From the NCBI GenBank assembly GCA_964017185.1, contig OZ024873.1:45308760-45372759 (forward strand): a DNA stretch of 64,000 bases, given 5' to 3'. The notes under the pieces are model-generated. The model had not been told where the DNA came from, did not search any database, and was given only the letters and a program-made list of their open reading frames with translations. Positions within the stretch are counted from its first letter, which is position 1; each line of letters starts with the position of its first letter. Shown piece by piece: positions 29,187 to 40,699 of the stretch. The translations under genes and the position numbers were made by a program. The DNA comes from Rugalucina vietnamica. Its lineage: Eukaryota; Mollusca; Bivalvia; Lucinida; Lucinidae.

Positions 29187-30519
29187 TACACGGCTAACAA
29201 ACCTTTAAATGCGTAACCGCCGGTTAAGAAAGAAAATCCGATTCACGCCCTTCCGGTTCCGCATATGAAGACCAAGAAAAGGTAAACAAAACATACACTA
29301 CTAGGATCGATTGATGATTATATTTTAGTACAGAAATATATCGATTATCTATGAATGCTATTTTACCACTTATTTACTATTGTAAGTCAGCACCAAAGTA
29401 GCTCGCAAAATAATTTGATGATCTTTGAGTTATTTATTCCCTTCTTCGAACCTGGTGTTCCAACAAGGCCAAAGTCGGCGAAATACAACTAAAAATTGGA
29501 CAATTTGCTGGTAAATATCAAATTTTAGTGATTGTTCCACGACAAATTTACAGATATGGATTAACTAAATTACATCTGATGTCTGTGCCAGTATTTCGTT
29601 GTGTTAGTGCCCGGCATTATCGATTTGAAGGGAAGGAAAAGATGGGTACGAATTTAATCATTGAAATATGAAGGATATATTTCAAGATACGTTTAGAAAC
29701 CTCAACCTGTTCAAGTTATGGTATTTATTTCCCTGTAAAGCGTTTTGAAAGACATAAAACCAAGAAGAAACAAATTAAAGTATACAGAATGCTGTAAAAT
29801 TGTCTTTATGAACAGGAATACCATGCATGTGAACTATTGTATTACATGTATTTCATAGACAGTTTGTATTATTTTATATCAAACATTTTCACTGCAAATA
29901 TCACAAACACACCAAATTTGAATTTAGAAAGGACGAGAGAATGTGACAATAATCTTCAGCGTAAAACAATTAACAAAAACAAAAACTTGAATACATGTGT
30001 TCTATAATGACTATATTGCTATCATTCTAATAATTAAATTCGTAACCGAAATGTTGACACAGCTTTTAACCACATATGCATAGAATGCATTGGCCAGAGG
30101 CAACGAAACTGTCACCAGACCTCACACAATGTTAAAATCATCTGCGCACTGTATTGCTTTCCGTTAATATGGACGTAATGAGCGGAAATCTAAAAATATC
30201 CCTGCGACTGAACTACATTTTCGTCGTGTACAATGCAATCCCAACATGTGTTTTGGGGTAGGGAATAAAAATCATGATTATAAAGAAAAATTTCTGGAAA
30301 TCCTTTGGGGTCCAAATATAGCAATGTCTAACTAATAAAATAGCATTGAGAGAATTATAATATTTGTCTTCGAATCGAAATATTTTACTCGGAAACACGA
30401 GCTGCAAAAGTTTGTTTACCTTTTGTTGGTCATCTGATGCGAAACCGGAAGGACATGAATCGGATTTCTTTTCTTAACCGCGGTTACGCATTTAAAGGTT
30501 TGTTAGCCGTGATATAAAA
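29187..30519. mobile_element. MULE-like element: ~100-bp inverted ends, 9-bp target duplication
   Basis: The left arm from ACGGCTAACAAACCTTTAAA and the right arm ending TTTAAAGGTTTGTTAGCCGT are inverted copies over about 95 bp, including the GTAACCG...GGTTAAGAAAGAAAA stretch. CTCACAATA occurs at 29178-29186 and 30520-30528, a 9-bp direct duplication. Long inverted ends with 9-bp duplications suit Mutator-like elements. No transposase frame; the ends align with a small offset, so the exact tips are uncertain. Confidence 0.55.
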
Positions 30520-30946
30520 CTCACAATACTTTCAGAAGAGTTTTTCTATAAAACAAATGGTAACCAGAATCAAACAAGAGTCTGCTAGTATACTGCAAAC
30601 AAATTGTAATCCAGGTCTTATATTTTCTAGGCCTTTATCAAGTTTCCACTTGTACATGTAATGATGAAAAAGACATGGGAATCCAATCAAAGACAGACAG
30701 GAGCCAGCTGATACAATGACATGAGAGTGATTCTGTGACAAAATTTGTAAGATACAAACTTCTGATTTATTAAACAGTATATCAGATTGTCTAGCTTTGT
30801 TTATTAATTATTTTATATGCATTGCACATGATCTCTTTCAATCTGATTTCCAAAAATATCATTTAAAGTTTTGTATAAGTAGCTTGTGACTAAAGTTCTG
30901 AATCCTGTAACTCTATGTCATTGCTTATTCTATCATAAAGCAAATA

Positions 30947-33046
30947 ATGATTTGGTTACCATTTCTGATCATGATACACTTGACAATGGCTAACACTATA
31001 TCAAATTGTCCAATCAATTGTGTTTGCTTTGTCACCAAAATAGAGTGTAACAAAACTCTGCCATCATTTATACCAGAGAATGTAACCAGTGTAACAGCTC
31101 TGGAAATTCCATTAGAACCTTACATGAATTTCACGTATACAGACTGGTATAGAGTTACTTATCTCTCTGTTAGTCTGGGCAATGGCAAAGAGAAAAAAAC
31201 TCTTAGACAATTAAAGGACTTCGAGTTTTTAGGGCTACTGAACCTGCAGCATCTGAAACTACCGTGTCACTGTCAGTTATCAGTAACAATTAATGCTTTC
31301 CATGGTCTCACAAATGTAACTGTGCTGGATCTTAGCAATAATAAAGTGAACTCATTGAATCTTGCAATACTGCCTGGATTAAATGGGCATAATATTTTAC
31401 CAAATTTATCTAAACTCTACCTCTCAAGTATAACATCTTCGAGAAGTCCAGTATTATATCTCTATCTTAATCTATATGACCTTCATACTGCAATGGAGAA
31501 CAAACCATTGAAAATCCTAGATTTCAGTGGCACAAACTTAATTTTAAACAGCCTCCCCTTTCAAAATCATACTCTACCACTACTTCCACAGGTGCATAGT
31601 CTAAATCTCTCTAATGCAGGACCTGCTGTGTTCTCTTTAACAATGGTTTATCAATACTATAAACAGAGACCAGAATCAGTGTTTAGTAATTTGCAAATGT
31701 TAGATGCCAGCTATCCAAACTTTCCTCGGTCACAACTACAATGTCAGAGATCGTATGACTACTACAAGCAGTTCTGTAGAACAGTTCCATTACCTGCAAA
31801 CTTCCTGCCTTCAAATCTTACAGAACTTCATATCAAGAACATCTTTGCATCTCAGATCCATGACCTCAGAGGAAGCTTTAATGTTTCCCATCTCTGTATA
31901 ACAACTGAATGCTTTTCAAAAAGCAAAACCATTTGTGTTGGAGAAAACTTCGAACTCCTAACAAAGCTTGATGTCTCAGACAATGCATTCACTTACATCC
32001 AGCCACAACTTCTACAGGCACTTACATCACTCATCTACTTTGATGCTAGAAGCAACATACTAGGACAAGCACTGGCTGATAGAACCTATGCTGTGCCGTT
32101 TTTTCATGCGCTGAAAAATGCTGAAGTTCTACTATTTTCTAAAAACAATATTACTTTCCTTCCCAATGTCATGTTGAGGTCTAACATGAAAGCCAGACAT
32201 TTAGACCTGTCTTATAACAAATTGACTTCTGTAAACTTTGGAATAAAATATCTAAGTGAACTCAGGATACTTGACCTTTCTCACAATAGACTGACCAGTG
32301 TAACTTCTGATATTAACAAACAAGCTCTTCTTGATCTGCTAGATCTGAGTTTTAACAGAATTGTCTCAGTAGATTCTGCTGATTGTGGAATACTAAAGAA
32401 TATACAATTTAGCTCAAATATATCTACCAATAATATGTCTCACAATAATAAACGGACAGAGCTCAGATTAGAGGGCAATCCTCTATCTTGCACTTGTGAT
32501 AACCTTTGTCTTTTTAACTATTTACAAGATCAGAATAACACATTTAACTGTACTTCAAATGGCAAAACACAAAATGTGGATTTTCTATTTACCAAACATT
32601 TTGATTATAGCTGTAAAAAAGGAATTGTAATTGCAGCATTTACTTTTTTCTCAATAATCCTACTAGTTTTCACTGTTTGGTTTATTGTATCAAAAGAAAG
32701 GCAACAGATAATACATAAAAGGCTCAAAGAAAGAGGTCTAGAACAGTACAGTACATCTAGAAAGAAATATGTTGTCTTTCTGTCATTTTCTGGTGATGAT
32801 TCAGAATTTGTCATGACCAAAGTGTATCCCCAACTTGAAGCTGAACTAAAGCTCATACTGAACACTGAATCAGACTGCGTAGCAACTGGGGGCACACATT
32901 TCCGACCTGGTCATGCGATTAAAGATGAGATACTGAGATGTGTTGAAGAATCATCAGTTGTAATCTTCTTTCTCTCAGACACTTTCATCAACAAATCTTG
33001 GTGTACTCTGAGGTACACAAGGCTTTCTGTGATGAGAAGCCAATAG
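30947..33046 (+). pseudogene. Toll-like receptor B, frameshifted in the TIR domain
   Basis: A single-exon TLR. It has a signal peptide (MIWLPFLIMIHLTMA), an N-terminal cysteine cap (C-P-x2-C-x-C then C), about ten leucine-rich repeats (for example VTVLDLSNNKVNSL, LRILDLSHNRLTSV), a C-terminal cap (GNPLSCTCDNLC) and a transmembrane helix at about residues 558-580. The TIR domain begins at about 607 (KYVVFLSFSGDD, box 2 HFRPGHAI). At SWC (about 33000) one base is missing relative to the intact neighbour, so the frame runs into a false tail of 15 residues; the true continuation is in the frame 32998-33222. The receptor would sit in the plasma or endosomal membrane and signal through the TIR. A sequencing error cannot be excluded. 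Confidence 0.85.
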
Positions 33047-33222
33047 TTCTGATGATTCTAGGTAAATTGAATCTGAAGACAATGCCTAAGGTCTTGCGTA
33101 AACATTATGATACATTTACATGGGTCCACTGGTCACTCAAGAGTGGAGAATATGTTATGAGGCTAAATATTGAAAATTTCTGTGAAACCATCGTTAGCCT
33201 TCTTGGAAAAGGGGCAGAGTGA
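32998..33222 (+). pseudogene. TLR B, remainder of the TIR domain after the frameshift
   Basis: SEVHKAFCDEKPIVLMILGK through HFDTF-like YDTFTWVHWSLKSGEY to NIENFCETIVSLLGKGAE matches residue by residue the end of the intact TLR at 33787-36021. It is in a different frame from the upstream part and has no start of its own. AATAAA follows at about 33256. Confidence 0.85.
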
Positions 33223-33319
33223 GAACTCAAAATCACAAAATCAACCATGGTAGTTAATAAAGAAATAGATGATGTCCTTGAAAAAAGTAGCGGGATGCTC
33301 ACAAATCATCTGTACCCAT

Positions 33320-33470
33320 CATATGTAAAAAAAAGTACAGCACATCAAGAAAGAAATATGTTGTCTCTCAGAATTTGGCGATGATGCAGAATTTATGATC
33401 AAGTGTATCCCATAATGTGAAATTTTGAAAGCTGAATTTAAACTAGAATTTAAGAGGCAATACATTACAA
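33320..33470 (+). pseudogene. Decayed TIR-coding fragment
   Basis: AGTACAGCACATCAAGAAAG and AAATATGTTGTCT, then GATGATGCAGAATTTATGA, CAAGTGTATCCC and GAAAGCTGAATTTAAACTAG, follow the first third of the TIR exon of the two neighbouring TLRs in order, with several deletions. It is a third, heavily decayed TIR copy between the two genes. Confidence 0.7.
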
Positions 33471-33786
33471 TGAATATACTTGATATATTTCAGGTTGTCA
33501 AGGAACCAGCTTCGACTAGAAACTAAACAGGCAAATGAGGCAATGAAGAATCAAACACTTTTGTAACAAAAATTGTAAGCTACAGTATTTAAAGTTGATT
33601 TTTCCATCTAAATTCTAAAAAGGTTTTACACTTTGTAGTTATTGGCATTGATCACATATCTAAGTGCACTTATTAAAGTTAGGATATTGTTTCCATTTTA
33701 AGTTTTTACTATTTGCATGTTGTGTTCATACTTTTTATTCATCCTAAAACTTTTATTGTTAAACACAAAGAACAAATCACAAAAAA

Positions 33787-36021
33787 ATGAATAAGATCAT
33801 ATTTTTGCTTGTCATTGTTGTGACAATATCCAGCATTAGATCAGAGTGTCCTGGCCACTGTGTTTGCAGTGCAACTGATATAAAGTGTAACAAAACTCTG
33901 CCATCATTTATACCAGAGAATGTAACCAGTGTAACAGCTCTGGAAGTTCCACTGAAACCGTACATGAATTTTACTTACACTGACTGGCACAGTGTCACAA
34001 ATCTCTCACTGAGTCTGGGCAATGTTGTTTATAATGAGTCAAAGTCTCTGCCTTGGAGGCAACTGCAAGACTATGAGTTTACAGGGCTGGTGAGCCTAAA
34101 AAATCTGAAATTATTATGTCATTGTGGTCTCTCAATAAACAACAAAGCTTTCTATGGGCTAACAAATATAAGTGTACTGAATCTCAGCAATAATGAATTA
34201 TTGAATTCAGACATATTGGTAGGACTGAAGGGAGGGGATATTCTACCCAATATATCAGAGCTCTATCTCTCAAACATTACATACATATATAATCCAACTT
34301 TATCTCTTGATTTAGACAATCTCCACACTGCCATGGATAAGAAACCTCTAAAGGTTCTAGATCTAAGTAGCACCAACATTTTCTTTACCATCTATGAGTT
34401 TCACACTCCTCCTCCATCACTCCTTCCTCAGCTTCACACACTCAATATCTCCCAAGCTGGACCAGCTGTGTTCTCTTTAACATGTATTTACCAGTACTAT
34501 ACACACAGGTTAGAATCAGTGTTTAGTAATCTGCAAGTATTAGATGCCAACTATCCTTACTTTCCTAAGTCACAATCAGAATGTGAGGAATCCTATTATT
34601 ACTACTGGCAATTCTGTAGAACAGGTCAGCTGACTACAAATTTCCTTCCTCTCAATCTCACCGAACTTCACATACAAAATCTCTTTGCATCACAAATTCC
34701 TGAACTAAGAGGAAATTTCAATTCTACCCATCTGTGCATCACAACAAAAATGTTCAAAACAAATAAAACAATCTGTGTTGGAGCAAACTTTAGCCATATC
34801 CAAAAGCTGGATGTATCAAATAATTCATTCTCATATATTCAGCCTAAACTAATACGCCCATTTAAATCATTAAAACAATTAGATTTAAGAAATAACAAAT
34901 TAGGACATGCATTGACTGAATACAATTATGCAAGATCATTTTTTCATGCATTAAGAGGCACTGAGGTTCTACTTTTTCAAAATAACAGTATCAGTTTCCT
35001 ACCTAGTAAAATACTGAAACACAACACCAAAGTGAAAATCCTGGACTTGTCTCATAACAGACTGCCCTCTATTAACATAGGTCTCAATCCAAAAGTACCT
35101 CTTCAAGTACTTGACCTGAGTTATAACAGAATTATTACCATAGACTCTGCTGATTGTGAAATGCTAAAAAGTCTCCACCTCAGTTCAAACAAATCAAACA
35201 CCAACATGTCTCATAATGACAGAAAAACAGGTCTGAGATTGGAAGGAAATCCTATAATCTGCTCCTGTGAAAATATGTGCTTCTTTAAGTTTCTGCAGGA
35301 TCAAAATATAACATTAACCTGCAATTCGAATGGAAAAACTCAAAATATTTCTTTCTTATTTGTCAAACATTTTGAATACCACTGCAAAAAGTACATTGTG
35401 ATAGCAACTATTACAATAGATGGAATTCTATCAGTCTTAATAATCAGTTTTGCTGTGCCTTTTATAATAAAAGACAGGAGAAAAATGAAATTCAAAAAGT
35501 TAAAAGAAAGTGGAATAGCACAGTACAGCACATCAAGAAAGAAATATGTTGTCTTTCTGTCATTTTCTGGTGATGATTCAGAATTTGTAATGACCAAAGT
35601 GTATCCCCAACTTGAAGCTGAACTAAAGCTCATACTGAACACTGAATCAGACTGTGTAGCAACTGGGGGCACACATTTCCGACCTGGTCATGCGATTAAA
35701 GATGAGATACTGAGATGTGTTGAAGAATCATCAGTTGTAATCTTCTTTCTCTCAGACACTTTCATCAACAAATCTTGGTGTAGGTCTGAGGTACACAAGG
35801 CTTTCTGTGATGAGAAGCCTATAGTTCTGATGATCTTTGGGAAACTGAATTTGAAGTCAATGCCCAGGGTCTTGCGGAAGCATTATGATACCTTCACTCG
35901 GGTTCATTTGTCACTGGAGAGTGGAGAGTACGTTATGAGGCCAAATATGGAACATTTCTGTGAAACCATAGTAGGCCTTATTGGTAGAGGAGCAGACCAA
36001 GGTCATGCCTTAGAATTATAA
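33787..36021 (+). CDS. Toll-like receptor C, intact single-exon gene
   Basis: 744 residues. A signal peptide (about residues 1-18), N-terminal cysteine cap (C21, C25, C27, C34), leucine-rich repeats to about residue 480 (for example VKILDLSHNRLPSI, LQVLDLSYNRI), one C-terminal cysteine cap near 490-535, a transmembrane helix at about 536-558 and a TIR domain at about 588-730. The single C-terminal cap makes it a single-cysteine-cluster TLR. TIR motifs: KYVVFLSFSGDD, HFRPGHAIKDEI and SWCRSEVHKAF. Box 2 lacks the Asp of the usual RDxxPG. The Glu in WCRSE is the position that is catalytic in NADase-type TIRs, though most TLRs are not known to use it. It is a pattern-recognition receptor by family; the ligand is unknown. 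Confidence 0.92.
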   Translation: MNKIIFLLVIVVTISSIRSECPGHCVCSATDIKCNKTLPSFIPENVTSVTALEVPLKPYMNFTYTDWHSVTNLSLSLGNVVYNESKSLPWRQLQDYEFTGLVSLKNLKLLCHCGLSINNKAFYGLTNISVLNLSNNELLNSDILVGLKGGDILPNISELYLSNITYIYNPTLSLDLDNLHTAMDKKPLKVLDLSSTNIFFTIYEFHTPPPSLLPQLHTLNISQAGPAVFSLTCIYQYYTHRLESVFSNLQVLDANYPYFPKSQSECEESYYYYWQFCRTGQLTTNFLPLNLTELHIQNLFASQIPELRGNFNSTHLCITTKMFKTNKTICVGANFSHIQKLDVSNNSFSYIQPKLIRPFKSLKQLDLRNNKLGHALTEYNYARSFFHALRGTEVLLFQNNSISFLPSKILKHNTKVKILDLSHNRLPSINIGLNPKVPLQVLDLSYNRIITIDSADCEMLKSLHLSSNKSNTNMSHNDRKTGLRLEGNPIICSCENMCFFKFLQDQNITLTCNSNGKTQNISFLFVKHFEYHCKKYIVIATITIDGILSVLIISFAVPFIIKDRRKMKFKKLKESGIAQYSTSRKKYVVFLSFSGDDSEFVMTKVYPQLEAELKLILNTESDCVATGGTHFRPGHAIKDEILRCVEESSVVIFFLSDTFINKSWCRSEVHKAFCDEKPIVLMIFGKLNLKSMPRVLRKHYDTFTRVHLSLESGEYVMRPNMEHFCETIVGLIGRGADQGHALEL

Positions 36022-36072
36022 ACTGGCACCACAACTATTCCTTACCTCTCAGACATGGTAATGCAGTATCAT

Positions 36073-36781
36073 TTAAAGCCAGATGTACGTAATTGAAGGC
36101 GCTCAAAGGAGCATGCGTATCTAAGGGTCGAAACGTCATTTTTACACCGCATTCGTAACGTCACTTTTCGCTCGAAACGTCATTTCTAGCGTCAGTTTAC
36201 GTTCGGAATACAAAACTATTTACATAATATTATGCAGAGGACTTCCGAAATGTAAAAAATTTGATATCATTTATAATTTTTGCTCAAAATATAGATTGTG
36301 GACATGTTATCCCGAGGAAATCATCATTTACGCGACAGTAAGCAATAGTGAATACTAAAAAGCGTCGGAGATTTTGGCGCAAAATCAATGTCGCGCATAA
36401 AACGTACTGAATTCAGCAACAACTACCTCTCTTCGCACGCTTATAGCAGGAAAACGAACCCGGTAACTAAGGACTTTCTTGTTATCTACCTGTAGTTCAG
36501 GAATTTCTCTAATACATATCAGTTTTTTAAAAAATCCTACCGTGGAGTTTTTGAAATATATCAAGAAAATTAACAAAAAGGGGGTCTAAAAATCACATTT
36601 TACGTTGACGTCAATGTATTTTCGCTCTTAAATTTGACGATTTTGAAGGCCGATATCTCGAAAACAAGCTCAGAACGGTATCGATTTCTTTTCATTTTCG
36701 TATGCAGGACATCAAAATACACCCACATGCCAAAAATAAAAAATTTCTACCGTGAGGTCAATTACGTACATCTGGCTTTAA
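36073..36781. mobile_element. MITE with 20-bp perfect inverted ends and TTAA target duplication
   Basis: AGCCAGATGTACGTAATTGA at 36077-36096 is exactly inverted at 36758-36777, and both ends are flanked by TTAA. TTAA duplications occur with piggyBac and Kolobok transposases; the AG start suits Kolobok better. No coding capacity. Confidence 0.75.
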
Positions 36782-36784
36782 GGT

Positions 36785-37120
36785 ATTGAATATACTTCAG
36801 TTGACATACATGTAATTGTAGGCACAATCTTACAAAAGCTTTGACCATATAAAGCCTATCGTCTCTTTAATGATTAAAGGAAGAGTTAAAATATTGTAAA
36901 TCTAGAAGACTTCATCTAGCCACCAAACTTTGGTTTAGTCCATCTCAAAAGTATGTAATGTGACATAACAATAAGCCTTTGCTCTTGTCTACTGTTAGAT
37001 ATTGCCTTGTGTTTTCATATCTTAATTTAAGAAGTTCAGTAAAACAAACAGACTATTTTGTAAATTATGCTTGGCTTGTTATCATTGTTACCTTGCACTG
37101 TAACAAGAGAATCTGCATTC
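36785..37120. other. Intergenic stretch without a supported feature
   Basis: AT-rich sequence between the TTAA MITE and the next MITE, with no frames of interest. Confidence 0.5.
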
Positions 37121-37121
37121 A

Positions 37122-37346
37122 TCAATGATGCTACCTGTGCTGTCGTCCAAGTCACTTGAATACTATCACATGAAAAGCGCTGCTGTCATCCAAATACATG
37201 GTTGACAGCTGATAGTATAATACTGGTGAATCTGCTGTCGTCTGAGACATTGTACGACTGTTAATATACTCAAACGACAGCAATTTTTTGCATGTAATGG
37301 GATGCGAATGACTCGGATGACAGCATAGAAAGCATCATTGGAATCC
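37122..37346. repeat. MITE family S, copy 1
   Basis: Ends ATGATGCTACCTGTGCTGTC and GACAGCATAGAAAGCATCAT, interior CATGGTTGACAGCTGATAGT. The second copy is at 52518-52742. Confidence 0.65.
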
Positions 37347-37585
37347 CCCTGTGTTCATGCCTAGGGACAAGGTATGATTCAAACTGACCTACACAAATGT
37401 ATAAAATATTTTGAGTCTTAGAATTCTGCATAATGCAAAATATAACAAAAGCTAGTGGAAGAATTAGTGATGAGGATACAAATATTTTGCTCTGTACATT
37501 TGTTACTAATTAATGAGTAAAATAAAAAACAAAGATGATGAGTATAACTGAGAAGCAAACATGATAAACACACAACATAAATAGA

Positions 37586-37740
37586 ATCCATCATGGGTGC
37601 GCAGTGGAGATAGGAAAATCTCAACCCGAGGGTCCATCCGTTCCAGTGGGAAACGAGGCTCGCCGAGTTTCCCACTGGAACGATGGACCCGAGGGTTGAG
37701 ATTTTCCTTTCTCCACTGAACACCACTGATGGATTCTTTT
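37586..37740. repeat. Near-perfect foldback of about 70-bp arms
   Basis: AGAATCCATCA, then CAGTGGAGATAGGAAAATCT, CAACCCGAGGG and TTCCAGTGGGAAAC, are mirrored as GTTTCCCACTGGAAC, CCCGAGGGTTG, AGATTTTCCTTTCTCCACTG and TGATGGATTCT. Confidence 0.8.
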
Positions 37741-38275
37741 TCTTACATACCCCGATTAGGCCTAAATTCATTTTACCGGTAAAGTAACCTGGTACCGTGC
37801 TTTAACTCTGATGACGTAGTGTTTATTACGGATATGACGTCAAATGTAAATAAAATCGTTGTCAATGTCAAAAGAGATGCAGTTTTGATTTGTTTTTCGT
37901 TGAAAACGAGCGTGAATAAAGATTATACCCAATGAATTCACACCAATTTAGTCTTGTTTTGTTGAACATTATTGCTGCAAGCAGCTGCTTTGGGCTAGAA
38001 ACGATCGAATTTAGTCGCGTGCCTTTCTTATTTTGTATGAGCAACCAAGCCAGCAGTGTAAGATCAATTTATCTACCACCATCAAAATACCGGAATTTTT
38101 CTATCTTTATGATAGAGGTATGTAAGAAAAAGAAAACTATCCTAGAGTTGAATTGAATTAGAACAGTCTGTGAATGTGAAAAACCAAGCCGACAGGATGA
38201 AGATTGGTGCACCATAAAACCAATTTAAGCTCTCCAGTGAATTCTTTACTGACTATTTAAGGGCAGTTCAGCTGT

Positions 38276-38502
38276 AATTTGAGCCATTATGCAAGAAAAC
38301 CGGTCTTCAGGGTTTCCAACCTGGTCGGACACAAACCGAGCTGTACTGTCACAAAAAATGGCTAGAGGCTGAAAATTTTGGATTTAGAAAGTAGAGGAAT
38401 TGTACTATCCATGTAGCGAAAACAAACAGTTACTGCGAAGCTGATCTGTGCCTTTGTTTTCGCATAGCCAAAACTCTGTTTTTTCATGATGTGGCTCATT
38501 TA
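38276..38502. repeat. MITE family P, copy 4
   Basis: From TTGAGCCATTATGCAAGAAA to TTCATGATGTGGCTCATT. The left half of its palindromic core is partly deleted (AAACAGTTACTGCGAAGC). Confidence 0.75.
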
Positions 38503-38629
38503 ATGTTGTAGTGTTTTATGTCTGATCTTCTAATGTACTCACCATCTTTGTTTTTGATTGATGCACTTCATGCAATGTTGTTTCATGTGATATTCTCTGT
38601 TAAGTCTTTTATGTTGTCTTTTCTTTCCC

Positions 38630-38888
38630 ACCTGGCCCCAAGGTCATAAAACTTTTTTTCAATCTCAACTCAGCTGAGCATGAAATTTAAAGTGCTCATA
38701 ATTACTGAAATAACCAAAATTGGTAGAATTTTCAGGTTCAGATTGCCAAAGCTTCTAATTTATCCTGCTCATAAATGTTAAATGCCAACAATTGCTCATA
38801 AATGTTAAAATGCCAACAATTGTTGGCATTTTAACATTTATGAGCAGGATAAATTAACTCTCAGCTGAGCTGAGCATGAAAAATGTTT
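38630..38888. repeat. MITE family R, copy 3, left part
   Basis: GGTCATAAAACTTTTTTTC, the AACAATTGTT core (38783-38825, with a local duplication of AAATGCCAACAATTG) and CTGAGCATGAAAAATGTTT. Its last 20 or so bases resume at 40445 after an insertion. Confidence 0.65.
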
Positions 38889-40440
38889 CAGTCATTCCAG
38901 AAATAACGTGCATTCTGAGTAATGAAAATGGATCAAAGGTGATGACAACTAATTGTACCCCTAGTGGTTCATATCATTAGATGCATCCATTCAGAAACCA
39001 AAATAACTCGAATGTTTTATTGTTCTTGATTGATTTGATCTATATCAAAAATTTTATGTATGGTCTTGACCCTCAAGTGTCAACTCCGTTACGAACATTT
39101 TCTTGTCTATAAATCACTACATGTTAATGAAATACATAAAACAATTTGTTAGGAAATAAGAGTTTACAATTTTTTTTAATGTACAAATGCAAAAGAAACA
39201 ATTCCAGATTACTTAAGAAGCAAATTTTTCACTTTTACAACCACGATTATCAATATTTAGGGAAACTCGGTCAGTTTTGTTGTCCAAAATGGTGATTGCT
39301 GCACACAAGAAATAAATTTAAAGTGGAATTTCGACATTTTGATAATGATTGCATAGTAGAGATAAGAAAATGAAATCATTTTTATATTTTTAAGTAAGCT
39401 ACTTTATATTTTTTAAATATTTTACCCCATGTAACGGAGTGGACATTTTAGTAACGGAGTGGACATTGTAACGGAGTTGACAATTGTAAACCGGCTTTTT
39501 CAACAAATGATGTAAATGTTTCATTTAATTTCTTTTATCTATTTTACTCTACTCACTTTTATTTGACTGTTAATCACATGTGCATCCCTCATAAACTGCC
39601 ATGTGGTTGTCAGCAGACTGTTAAAAGTAAAGTCTGTCAACTCCGTTACAAAACTCATTGTAACGGAGTTGACTGTAACGGAGTTGACATTTTTGGCTTT
39701 TTGTAACGGAGTTGACCGTAACGGAGTTGACAATTTAATAACATTTTATGACTGAGCTTCTTTATTCGGAAGTGTTATTGTGGAAACTGAACATTAACCA
39801 CACCTGGGTATGATCATTATGCTATGTGTTTCATTGAATTTGACTTGCTGCATATTATCTGTATGAAACAGTATGAACGGAGTGGACCAAAAATTAATAT
39901 ACGCAACATAGGAATCACTTAAAAGCAATTTTTTTCACTAATAGCTACGCAAGAGTCTTCACTAGCATATGATTTCCTATTTCCACAGTACAGAATCTGC
40001 ACATACTGATCAACAAATTTTGGCCAAAAATATCGACCGTAACGGAGTTGACATAAAAGTGAGGGACATATGTCACGAATGTGATAAATCACACATACAA
40101 AGGCAAGCATTATTTTACTGAAGTTATTTAGCTTAGATTGCATCTTAACTAATAATTACTGGCAAAACACGGCATCATTTTGATAATTTATCTGATAGAA
40201 ATACTCAAACATCCCGAAAACCTGTGAAAGGGACATGCTGTTTTTGCATATGTGGGGGTTGTTCCGTCAGTGGCTTTCTAAGAAAATGTTGCCTATTGCA
40301 AAACAAGCATATTTAGATTTACGTATGTGTATTAGTTAAATGAAACACATAGCAAATTTCAATTTAGTTTGCTTATTTTGTGATATATCGTGATAAATAC
40401 CACAGGGACATAGGAATTCACATTATTTTTGGAATGACTG
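38889..40440. mobile_element. DNA transposon with CAGTCATTCC ends, filled with a GTAACGGAGTTGACA motif
   Basis: CAGTCATTCC at 38889 and GGAATGACTG at 40431-40440 are exact inverted ends. GTTT flanks both sides (38885-38888 and 40441-40444), a 4-bp duplication. It interrupts a family R MITE, whose reading resumes afterwards (AACAACCTCGG). No transposase frame. About eleven copies of GTAACGGAGT(T/G)GACA lie inside on both strands. Confidence 0.65.
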
Positions 40441-40699
40441 GTTTAACAACCTCGGGGCCTCATGTCTGGGTTGATATTTTTAATTTTACTGTATTAATTT
40501 ACAAACTTTTAACGTTTACTTTGCAATGACAGGACCTATGTTGTTTGCTACACAAAATCATCAAAACGAATACATGTATTGATATTAAGACAGATGTATG
40601 TTGATGGCTTATTTTCACATTTTCATACTCTTCAAAATGAAACTAATTCATGTACATGTAATATGTAATATTTACATTTTTCTAAAACCTCCTCAGATG

